From: Ptychodera flava
Taxonomy: Eukaryota > Hemichordata > Enteropneusta > Ptychoderidae
Assembly (NCBI RefSeq): GCF_041260155.1
Contig: NC_091928.1
Coordinates: forward strand, 46,850,137 to 46,914,136
DNA: 64,000 bases
Direction of reading: 5' to 3'
Shown here: piece after piece, positions 44,330-59,101 of the stretch
Numbering within the stretch: the first letter of the stretch is position 1
Layout of the letters: every line of letters starts with the position of its first letter
Translations under genes and position numbers: made by a program
The notes under the pieces: model-generated
Seen by the model: the letters and a program-made list of their open reading frames with translations, nothing else
Told to the model about the DNA's origin: nothing
Database searches by the model: none

Positions 44330-45340
44330 ACAAGACACAACAAAAAGGCTTTCACGGTGACTAGCTTTCGCCCTGCTTACAGGGCATCATCAGGTCCAAC
44401 TGGAGAACTCAAGTACATGTGTCACTGTTAGGGTTTGAAAGTGCAAAGTATGCAAAATCAATTATGCAAATTGATTATCAGAACAGTCGACGCAAAAACA
44501 GGTGTAAATGCAACAATGGAAAGGAACTTGTGAATGAAGGGTGACAGTGAAAAGGACAGAGGGGTTTCGGTGTTCAAGCCATCTGGGTACATTGTTTTCA
44601 ACTTCTTTATCCAAAATGTCTCTTTAGAATCAAACATGACGGGGTCTTTGTTTGTGATTTGTTCGATGACGACAACCGCGAGATCACTGTCCGAATGTCC
44701 CGATTCATTGAAGTGTGGTGCTACAAGTGGGCTAGTGTTATACTGTCGTCTACGGATACAGCTTCGGTGGCCGGAAAATCTTTGTTTGACCATATTCCGT
44801 GTTTGTCCAATGTACATTAGTTGACATTTTCTGCAGACGATCGAGTAAATTACCCATGATGACGTACACGATAGGTTGCCTCTCACTTTGAATCGTTCTC
44901 CTGTTACTTTGCTAGTAAAGGTATCAGTGGTTAGCATATATTTACAATTAACGCAACGGGTAGCATTGCAAGGGTGAGATAAAGTTTGGTGTACGAAGTT
45001 CTGTGATTTATTGTGGACAAGGATGTCTCCCAAATTCCTGCAGCGACGATATGCTAATAGCGGAGGTGAAGGCATAACTCTTTTCATTGTAGCCGATTTC
45101 ATTAGTATCTTGTGATGTTGTGTCACCATTTTTTTCACATCGGGGCCCAATGGGTTGTAGTCAGTGACGTATGTCAATCGGGATTCCGCTATTTTTGTTT
45201 TGTATTGCAGTAAACGCTGGCGATCTAGTTTATTGACTTTGTTTATAATCGGTTGAATGTCCTCTTGTTTGTATCCGGATAACATTAATTTGATCTTGAG
45301 AGAATGTAGTTGATGTTCAGACCACTCATCTACCGAGTAA
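44330..45340 (-). mobile_element. Penelope-like element, 5'-truncated, with GIY-YIG domain
   Basis: Minus-strand open frame (about 45340-44458) holding the post-RT linker (SGYKQEDIQPIINKVNKLDR, SPPLLAYRRCRNLGDILVH), a cysteine finger (CNATRCVNCKYM) and the GIY-YIG core (VIYSIVCRKCQLMYIGQTRN, then RFSGHRSCIRRRQ, HFNESGHSDSD, KETFWIKKLKTMYPDG). The RT itself is missing, so the copy is 5'-truncated, as usual for Penelope insertions. It is framed by AT microsatellites on both sides and followed by a hammerhead-like core. This is the best preserved of the Penelope pieces here. Confidence 0.9.
44366..44393 (-). ncRNA. Hammerhead-ribozyme core of Penelope element
   Basis: Minus strand: CTGATGA, then a 6-bp stem GCCCTG / CAGGGC closed by TAAG (one extra T at the stem base), then GAAA. 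This is the canonical hammerhead core, placed 3' of the GIY-YIG frame as established for Penelope-like elements. Stem I and III pairing is weak by eye. Confidence 0.6.
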
Positions 45341-45368
45341 ATATATATATATATATATATATAATATA

Positions 45369-45419
<51 letters not shown>

Positions 45420-45440
45420 TATATGTATATATTATATATA
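45341..45440. repeat. AT microsatellite, right flank of Penelope element
   Basis: TATATA run interrupted by AATATA and GTACATAT. Together with 44139-44304 it suggests the element inserted into a pre-existing AT repeat. Confidence 0.9.
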
Positions 45441-45479
45441 TGTATATATAATCAGCATATAACATGTATCAGCATAATA

Positions 45480-46521
45480 TCAACATATATATTGTATATA
45501 TCAGCATGAGCATAACCGAGTTCTCTGAATTGTTGTCTGAAAAGTAATACTACATACGATCAATGTTTATTTTGTTCGACAAAGTATATGGAAGAAACAT
45601 AGCAAAGAAAGATTTCGACAATTAAGTTATATCATTGGAGAAGACAACTCCAAGAGGACAAAGTTTCTCTACAAGCAGTCTGAGAGTCTCCACATGACTA
45701 CAGCCCACTCAGAAAGGCACAAGCTGTACTATTTGGAAGAAACCACTTATTTACAACACGACATGAACAAAATCGGAATTTTATTGAAATTCAGAGAGCA
45801 GTATATGAGACAAGTGTAGCTCGAAAAATATATTTATTTAGCAGTGTAGTGTATTTTATTATCATGAATATTATAATTATCTTTATTCGTTTTGAACCCC
45901 ATGAAGTAACAAGCACCCATCCCTATACTTAATTACTCAAACCCAGATAAGCTTTATGGCAATATGCCCCCTGTCTGCACGAAGTGTCTGCGGCTGACAA
46001 AAATGAGAAACGATATCGCTGACAAATTAACAAAATCCCTCGCTAATTACAAAGGGAAATAGCGATAATTTGCTAATTAGGTGTCCCATTTCCAGTCACC
46101 ACGTCAGTAAAAGGTCCACAGATATGCCATTTCAGATCAGCGATATCTTTTCTACACAATTGTTTCTTCTTGCAATATACAACTTACATAATTTCATCTC
46201 TTTCAAGACAAGCATTGATTTCTCAAGGTAAAAGGATGGAATGGTATAATTCGTCTGTTCACAGTCGTACATAGACCTTTTGGTGATAAGAATTAAATGG
46301 TTCAAGAGGACCTGAAAAGTGTCTACAAATAAAATCTGTTTATCTGAAAGGCTGGCAGGGAGAGTATCAGGAGCGACTGCCCATAATCACAGAAAGCTGC
46401 TCTATATGCTAGCCCATTCATTTTAATCGACACAGAAAGAATGTTAAATTTACAATTTTCTTTTGAAGGGCAATAATCCTGAGTGAAGCTTCTTCAGTGA
46501 TCTTTATTTAACTACATTTAA
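45480..46521. other. Spacer, nothing recognised
   Basis: AT-rich, no coding frame beyond background. A short palindromic region near 46010-46075 (GCTAATTACAAAGGGAAATA area) is the only structure noticed. Confidence 0.4.
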
Positions 46522-47817
46522 GGATGTACGATCGGAAAAAGTAAAAGTAATGTCAATTTTTTCAAATGGGGATTTTTGAATACCTACATATGTGAATAGT
46601 CTAAAACTGGGAAAAAAAGATGGGGTCACCGTCCTCGTTTTTTTACAAAATGACATTAAAAATTCACGGTTTTTCACAAAATCACTAAAAATCAATAAAA
46701 CAGGTCATCATTTTCATATTTATATCATGATTGCATTTTTCACGTTTACACTGTAAAAGAATAAAGAAATTATAAACTAAGCTACTTTGAAGATTTTACT
46801 TACATTAAAATTGAGTAAAAAAGTCATCATATTTATTTTTTAACCAAAATTGCAACAAATATGCCCCAAATTTTAGGAATGGGAGAGGGTAATTTATCAA
46901 TTATTGATAGTTTCTACTAATGTCAATTTTCGTAAACTTTGCCAAATAGTAGCTCTTTTTGTGAATTTTTCAAAACCACATTTTGTTTAGTAGGTCACCG
47001 AGCTTGATTTTTCACAATTGTGCAAAATCTAACTAGAATTTACAGGTTCTGGCGAGAAACCATGTTCTCCCGGGTTCGTCGCGCGAGGGCGCTCTTCAAA
47101 TGCTGCTGACCTGCAGTGGCTACCTGCAGTGGCCTTGTCCAGGCATGGTCATGATTCAAGCCTACCTGTAAACTTTAATGAGAGGGAAATGACAGAACAA
47201 AGCAAAGACTTTTAGGTTCTTCTACTTTTTAGAGTCTATATATTAATACAGCATACAAAAAATCACGTAATATTTATTGCCGTGACGCTTATCGGTGGGG
47301 ATTAGGTTGACTTCGCTGCAGGCTAAGTAAGTTGTCACACACTACGTGGAGCCAGGAGCCGAGGCCGTGAACTTGGCGTTTCTCCAATACACGATGACAA
47401 TCGTAAAGGCAAGCCCGCAACTGACACAAGTGTCAAGATTTTCAGCTAGTTCACTCAAATCGACAATGCGACGGCCATTCTCCGGTAGGTCTACTAGCGA
47501 CACTAGGCCTATCATTGGAATTATAACCACGGGCACGACCTGCTCTTGTATAGCGAATCAGACGTCACACTACAGACTTACGCTGTACAGGCTACGGTCA
47601 TGTTGCATTTTTTTTATCTCTTTGCTGAATTCTCGTACCTTCCAGCGTGTTTTGAGGGCACGCTGAACATTTTCTCGGCGCGATTTTCCTTTACCTGCAG
47701 ACGACATTTTGTACAACGCAAAAACGTTCGGACGTCACTATGCGCGCGTGGTTACTATGGATACATTTCTGAGCGGAAATCGGCGCAGTACGCTTATATT
47801 TTTCCGATCGTACATCC
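46522..47817. mobile_element. TTAA-flanked TIR transposon, internally reduced
   Basis: Perfect inverted ends GGATGTACGATCGGAAAAA and TTTTTCCGATCGTACATCC, flanked by TTAA on both sides (46518-46521 and 47818-47821), 1296 bp. TTAA duplication fits piggyBac or Kolobok transposons. On the minus strand a start at about 47706 reads MSSAGKGKSRRENVQRALKT, and another frame reads GRRIVDLSELAENLDTCVSC (about 47486-47427). The latter resembles the 'R.VD...LA..L..C..C' N-terminal segment of Mutator-like/Kolobok-associated transposase proteins. The rest of a transposase is absent, so this is a non-autonomous derivative with a coding remnant. Confidence 0.75.
47427..47706 (-). pseudogene. Transposase N-terminal remnant inside TTAA element
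   Basis: A basic leader (KGKSRRENVQRALKTRWKVR) followed, in a different frame, by NGRRIVDLSELAENLDTCVS. The combination (basic start, then VDL..LA with a paired-cysteine motif) is typical of N-termini of certain animal TTAA/Mutator-like transposase proteins. Family naming is inference. Confidence 0.45.
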
Positions 47818-47821
47818 TTAA

Positions 47822-50800
47822 AGGTATGGAAATCGATCCCAGGGCCTAGGAGTGGCACATGTAAAATAATGTGTATCTTTGCGTCAGAGGCGGAATAAAC
47901 TATGAGTGTATCTATTTATCCAGGAAATCTTAATCCCGACTGCTATGTTTGTACGTACATAGAGCCAGTCGACGTTAGGGACACAAAAAACAATGAGGAG
48001 CAAACAGGCAGTGGTTTTGAACAAAATCAATGTACCGGTACTTCACCGATGTCTGTAACTCCATACATGAAAATATTCGTAGCTTGACGCACTTTGAACA
48101 TAGCTCGTAACAAGGGACAGTGGAAAGCCCACGGAACTACGTGTACAACTATAACAGCCACTCATGTAGTTGGTGCACAGTGCAGGTTTTTCCGATCAAC
48201 AACTTTGACGGATGGTGGACTGACCTTTCCTACCGCAATTGTTATCTCCCTCGATTCAGCACAAAATTTTCGTATGGACTATTGATGCGGTGTTTACAGT
48301 TGTTACGTGATGGTAAATCCTAGTCGTATTTATGACTGCTGCGTAAACAGTCACTGAATAAACTTTGCACGCATTTACGAGCACTGGATATTTTTACCGT
48401 TTTAAATCAAAAACCGTCCGTATACGCGTATGACGGTGACAAAAACAACACATAGAATCTGGCGTATATTGTTACTGAATTACTTTGACCAAAAAAATTC
48501 ACCCAAATGCCGAACGGTGATCATACAGAACTCTGCAGGTTTCTGGACTAAACGACCCCAAACCGACCGGATCTCAGTCAACTGTGCCGGGCTCGACGTC
48601 TACTCTATCAGCGTCAACTCAAACTTTCACTCCAGACAACTTTACCCTACAAACTGGGAATATACTAAATTTACCTTGAAAAAAATTCAAACTGTGTATC
48701 GTATTGAAAAAATTTTACCGGGGCCTCGGAACAAATTAAAAAAAACCCAACAAATCCAAACAGAAACAGTGGAATGATCATTAGTGTGCAAGGTCGCTGT
48801 ATTATATGTCAGGGTAAAAAAATTATAGCTTTGAAATTTCTGGACGGTACAAAAGGCGGGGCAGAATTAGACAAGATTACGACCAATGTGTTACCGCCGA
48901 TGGTACATAACGTACTGTTGATAGCAGGTAGTTCGGTGTCCAGTGAGAACACTATTCCCGATATACTACGGCTGTTGATTTGAGCTGCCTCCGATCGAAA
49001 ATTTTCAACACAAAGACATGATGTCAATAATATTGCGAGATTATAAGTACCCGCTGTCTTCTCGCCAAATCGCTGCGATCAAGATCATTATGATAGAAGC
49101 AATTGACCGCCGAACACCTGCTTGCTGATCTTATACACAACGTATAAAAATTGATTATTCCTGCTGAGAAATACGACAGCAAATATTGCAATGTGAATTT
49201 CTTACTATTTTCCTCGCAATGGTTTTACATCTGTGTCTATTTTATCGCGGCCACTGGACCATTTCTGACGATTTTCACTAACAAAGAATCAGTTCACGCT
49301 CATCGTGGGAACACATGGAAAAGCCGTTCAAAAAATTTTCATCATGAAAGATTACCGTAATCCCCGTTTCAAAGATGTAGGAAATGTATAATGTGTTGTT
49401 GTTCATCTTGAAAAATCCCGAACTGCAGCCTCTAAATACAAAATGCTTTTTCTTCTGAACAACTTCCTGACAACTTTACAATCACACTCCGGTCATCACA
49501 TGACGGTTGTAACCGTACATGTGCTGCCGCCAGTGGAGAATCAAAAGACTTTAAATCAAAAAGTATAGAAAACATATCAATATCCAAGCATTGTAAAACA
49601 GAGTAATTTTGATAAGGTCAATTTATTGTATATTATAAAAAATCTCCAGGCCACTCGGAACAGCGTAAGATTTTGATCTTACTCGTTTGAATACTACACT
49701 CACACGGTAGGGTAAAAATGGGAACTCAGATCGTTATATACTGCTTCCGCCAAGCCAGTCCGCTTAGCGAAAGACGGTGAAATGACCATAATTATTATTG
49801 CTAGTCTCTGTAAATTTTGCCGACTATTCGTTAGTAGTTGTGGAATTTCTTGAGTTTGTCCGAAAACTATGTTAGTGAATGACGTAAGTTTCGAGACACC
49901 TGAGTGCAAACGCAATGTCGATATCGGGATAGCAAAATCAGTCACAGACAATCGAGGAAGAACATAAGAGTCTATAAATCTGCGAATTAAATGAATCCTA
50001 AGTTACTATGAAAGTAAAAAAGGTAATGTTGTGCCCTGGTTGGGAAAGAAAAGTTGATTAAAATTTAAAAAAAACCAAAAAAACCGTCAGATAGTAAAAA
50101 ACAAGCCCAGAAAAACGTATAGAGAAGAACGACATCACGGCGATCTTCAGACCTTTCATCATGTTTCAGTCTGAACGGTCAACATTTGGTGCTATAATCT
50201 ATGTCAAGTGTCCCTTTTTGGTCAAATCTGACAGAGACGAATCGCGATTTAGTTTCATCGCCCCGACCCGACAGGAAATAATGCAGCTCATGGGCACCTG
50301 TATAATCGTGGCGTGAACGTATCCAATGGCCGTCCACTGCATGGGCCATTGACCGTGCATCGCCAGCAAACAACGGTTTTGGGCGTCACGAGAGCATTTT
50401 TTCGCAGTCTGTGAGCGGTTGAGTGATTTGGGTAGGCTGCATAGATCGGAATCGAGTTGATTTCGGCCAAAAACAGTTAGTAGTTTTCCGTGCTCCGTCC
50501 AAATTGGATCCGCATGTTGCCGGTTTTATTTATGGCAATCAACAGAGCTGTGGTGGGAGGCCGTATAACGCCGGGACAGCACGGCATCGTACGCAGGGCT
50601 AAGCCACAACATACTTCCAAAAGAGATCTATCGTAAAATATCGTACTGCAGGTCAATATACACATCACCCATTCATAGGCCTACAGGTACACAGATCAAC
50701 AAACAAACAGGGAGAGGCAATCTGCTTGAAACCATGAGATAGTCCGTTTGTGTCTGAACTCATCTGAGACTCGTGTTCAGTAACCGTTGGTCAAGTATTT

Positions 50801-51160
50801 TGCTCGGTTGTAAGAATCGTTTATTCATTGTTGACATCATAATCGATCCGATGTACACAACAAATGTTTGATCCTTTTGCACCTTTGCGCGTCCCCTCGT
50901 GATTGACAGCTGTTTGAATGCTTTCATCTATTGTTTGTTGGACGCTTCGAACACAGGATCGAAGCAGTTTTGGCATCAAAATGCAACTTAAAATGGAAAA
51001 AATGAGAGAATTTAGCCAACAAGGTGATGCCACGAGTATTCACAAAACGTAATATGTTGGAACAGTGCTTTAATTTACACCATGGTTCTTGAAAGCTCCA
51101 GATTTTCGGGAGCATTCGTTGACGCTGCTACCATTTGCCACTCATGTTGGATTATGAATG
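47822..51160. other. Unassigned interval with many short frames on both strands
   Basis: Several open stretches of 60-115 codons alternate on plus (48120-48323, 48430-48983) and minus (49700-49951, 50179-50640, 50821-51115) strands. Some look protein-like in composition (for example ESPRNYVYNYNSHSCSWCTV and HDYTGAHELHYFLSGRGDET), but I recognise no domain and no splice-consistent gene. It may be debris of a large mobile element. No repeat ends identified. Confidence 0.35.
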
Positions 51161-51587
51161 CTCAGGGAGATAGGGGGTATTTATAGGCTCCCCCTGCCTT
51201 TAAGTGACGTAATATTTCAATTGATGACAAGACTGATGGCTAATGCAAGCGTAGCTATAGGTCTGATAAAAACTGACTGTAAAATACATTGTTACAGCAA
51301 GAGTGGTTTGAATAGTTCTTTTACCGGTTCAAAAAATATCTTTCATGGGTGAAGATGATCATTATTAGCACAACGCTTTGTCAATGACACCTTGAGCTCT
51401 TTCTATAAGGCAAAAATGTCAATCATACCTAATCTACCTCTGTGATACCACTAATTCATGAAATTCTGCTCGATCTAATCAGGACCATTTAATACAAAAG
51501 AATGAATTATACTGCATTTCTTAGCTTTCTTGAAATTTATCGGTTGTTCTCTTTCATGTATGTAGTAACCATCGCATTAAAACGCCG

Positions 51588-55665
<4,078 letters not shown>

Positions 55666-56050
55666 GATTATTTCAGAATTTTCCCCGACAGACCTCCCGG
55701 AGTAACAGACTTGGTCACGGTAGTGTACGTGTGCTCTGCATATGAAAGGGCCTGTCAGTCAGGGGGTGCCACAACCAGAGAAACTTTTTCTGCGGAACAA
55801 GCGAGATCTTTAGAACTTTGGAGCTTTATAACCGATACCTTTGGCGTTTTATTTACATTTTCTTTTACTTTCGTTCTCTTTGTACATGTAACACATAGGT
55901 TCGCGTTCTATTCGCAAAGTCAAGTCTAAATGCAGACAGTTCAACTCGGCATGCAGGTCCTCTCCCAATAACAACTTGAAATTTCCCCTCACCCAACAAG
56001 GAAAACCCCGATATCAACTAAATCGTACGCCCTGTCTGCCACCGACGCTT
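55666..56050. promoter_or_regulatory. Upstream region conserved between SDR copies A and B
   Basis: The sequence upstream of the copy A ATG (for example GTGTGCTCTGCATATGAAAG, CCTGTCAGTCAGGGGGTGCC and AAGGAAAACCCCGATA) is repeated with few changes at 63622-63999 upstream of copy B. It probably includes the 5' UTR and promoter of each. No individual element can be assigned. Confidence 0.5.
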
Positions 56051-58540
56051 CTGTCAAGTTGCTCGCTGAAGAAAAAGAATGGCACTCTCACCCCGTTTCC
56101 CGTTTCTAATACTAGACATTGTGACTGCCCCTAACTTTAGTACGTTGGTGGTTTACTGAACTTTCCCGACCTTTCCTGAAATGCGGTTGCCCAATGACTT
56201 TCTTTATAGCTGGAATCTAACACTACTCCTCATTTTAAGTTGGCACCATCGAACAAACAACTCTGGGTTTATCAAATGGGACTGGAAGGCAGAAACATGA
56301 CATTGAATGCCCCGAACTCCAAACATCAAACATCACTGACGATATATCATGGCGAAACATACGCACGTCTGACACGATTTGGAAAGGTTGCAAATGTGGA
56401 AAATTCTATGAGCCAATAATGAAGAAGGTTTGCTTATCTGTGCGGAGCAAAATATACTGCCACCATGCAAACAAGGAAACAAAAAAGTCTGAAGTCCACA
56501 ATAACATTGAACAGACTGTATACACATCCCAGCTGTATTGACAAGTTGAGAACCAGATGGTTTGATATGATATTTGGAAGTAGGACAGAACCTGCATTTT
56601 ACAAACAGAACCAAAGCCGCTGAAAAGTTACAATAAGCCAAGTTTCTAGAGAATGAAAGATACGAATATAGACATATGCTAAAAACTCCTAAAAGATGGC
56701 CAGCCAAATATTTGAAACTACAAGTTTCAAATATTCATGTCTAGATTAAGTAGCTAAGATTCGAAACGATCCCGTGCAAAATAGAAAGACTTCCAAACTA
56801 TTGTATTGATGCAGGGAAGACACGTGTGGTAACACTTATACTAGATTGGCTGAAGGGTTTGATGTAAGTCCCTCTATGATACGTCAGTGTCAGTAATGAA
56901 AACTCTATTCTCGGATCCAACCTTTCGTCATCACGGTGACTCGTCACACATTTACATAGTTATCGCTTGAGATACTGTTGTTTTTTTCAACGGCAAGTTC
57001 ATAAGTACAGGGAGCGCCAATGAGTCTATTCAGAAACAAATACTCTTGCCTTTGGCCGTGTGAATATCTATTCTTGTTGGAACAGTAAAGCTGTCGAGCC
57101 TCTCAAATGAACTGCGATAAAGAACTCTGATCCCCTGTTCTTCAGCAATATTCGTGAGAAAAATTGATATTACGGTACAATTCTCGAAGTGGTTTGATGT
57201 ATTGTTTTTCTGAATAGCCGCGGTTTCCCCAAACAACCTCACACGGCCAAGTATTCGATTCTGATTCAGAGGACAGCATATTCTGAAGCTAACTCCTCGC
57301 CTCGATTTACGCATCCCTTTGAGTAAAAACTGTTTTTATCACGTATCTTTCACATCTTAATCTAAAGTTAAACTTGTAAAAGCATTGCTGCATGTAGGAA
57401 AAATCAAACGCAGGTAATACTTTCCTTACCTTTCTTCAAGTGTAACCAAAGCACCCCGTCTAACAGTATAGTAATCTCTACAAAGTTTCAACTGACATTA
57501 AAATCAAGTTTAGACATCGCAAATAAGCGAAACAAATAAGAAAAATAAAAACAACAATCAAACAATTATCTGCTGTTGGAATCGACATGGGGTCACACAG
57601 GGTCATTGTCCTGACAAGTTTACTGCAGTGAAAGAGCTCAACGCAGGCCATGCTTTCCTGCTTTCGACCCCATAAAATATTGAGCTGATGCCCGACAGTT
57701 TTGCAAGGAAATATCTTCTAGAAAGCATGTAACATTTTGAAGCTCTTGGAAAAGGCACATTGAGGCACATACTTTCTTAAACTTTACCTGCTTCTGTAAA
57801 CTTTTTACAAAAACTTTTCACGGTCTTTGTTTCTCATTATCGAAAATTGTATTTTCTGTATAGATTTAACACAGTGTTGTCAGAGAGTTTGAATTAAAAA
57901 TATCGGTAAATCAGTGGTAATATATTTCTCTAATGCCAAACTTAACATGATGACCCCCAACTTTTATTCTTGATTTCCAAAGAGAATGGTTGAAATATTT
58001 TTTCAGGAAAGTTTGAGCAAAAGTTTAAGTCTTTCATTGAGGCATATACTAACTTAAAGTTTACCTGCCTCTGTATAAATAATTGACCTGCTAAGAGGCT
58101 ATATTTTGGAAAATTGTCAATGACATGCTTAAATTTAAGCTTGAATTTAAATGCAAATTTATTTATTGGAATTCCAGGAGGAAAATGGGACAATGCGACC
58201 AATTTCGCAAACATTTGGCGCTCCGACGGAACTTTTGTCCGAGGTCTGGTACCAAAAAACGCCACCATGCGGCCGAGTACTCGACTTTGCTTCCTTCAGA
58301 AGACATCTTATTCTGAAGCTAATTCCTCCCCTTGCCTTACACATCCTAGGAGTGAAAAACTCTTCTTGTCACTTTTCTTTCACAATTTAATCTAAAGTAA
58401 AAACAAGCATGGCTACATGTAGGAAAAAACTACTTGCCTTACCGACTATCTTCGAGGGTAACCAAAGCATTCCGTCTAGTACTATACTTGTCTCTACAAA
58501 ATTTCAACAAACATTTAAAAAGCACTGATTGCAAAATACA
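56051..58540. other. Spacer between SDR copies, with a local duplication
   Basis: Two related blocks, about 57160-57500 and 58190-58510, share TATTCTGAAGCTAA, CTTTCACA.CTTAATCTAAAG and the following AAC..AAAGCA..CCGTCTA. Between them lies a TTAA-type MITE copy (57790-58058). Around 56700 a palindrome reads AAATATTTGAAACT / AGTTTCAAATATT. No gene recognised. Confidence 0.5.
57790..58058 (+). mobile_element. TTAA-type MITE copy between SDR genes
   Basis: Diverged family member: CGAAAATTGTATTTTCTGTA, GATGACCCCCAACTTTTATT, AGAGAATGGTTGAAATATTT, GAGGCATATACTAACTTAAA. Confidence 0.65.
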
Positions 58541-59101
58541 TTGTTACAACAGGGAATGGTTTGAATTACAATCTAATGCTGGTAAGTCATTCAATTGATT
58601 TAGCTTACATCTGAATCGAAAATGTTTGAATCATACACCATGTCTTTTGTAAAAGGAAAACAGTTGAAGATAGACCTTTGCTTGTGTGAAGTCCATTGTT
58701 TATCCAGATTATTTGTTTACAACACCAAATAGTTTACATGGGTTTATCTTACTCCAAAAAATTGTAAACGTTTTGGTCACGGATTCTTAAAGATTTCAAG
58801 CAAAGGTGTTGAGATATACCTGTGCCATCAACTTGTAGTAAAAAAAAACAAGAATATCTTCCATGGGTAAATATAATCATTATTTGTACAATGCTTTATC
58901 AATGATACCTTGGGCTTTTATATAAGGCAAAAATGTCAATTATACCTAACCTCCCTCTTTAATATCACTAATTAATGAAATTCTGCTACCCAATCAGGAC
59001 CATTTAATACGAAAGGATGAATGATACTGCATTTCTTAGCTATCTTGAAATTTCTAAGTTCTTCTCCTTTAGTTATAAAGTAACCATCGCATTAAATGCC
59101 A

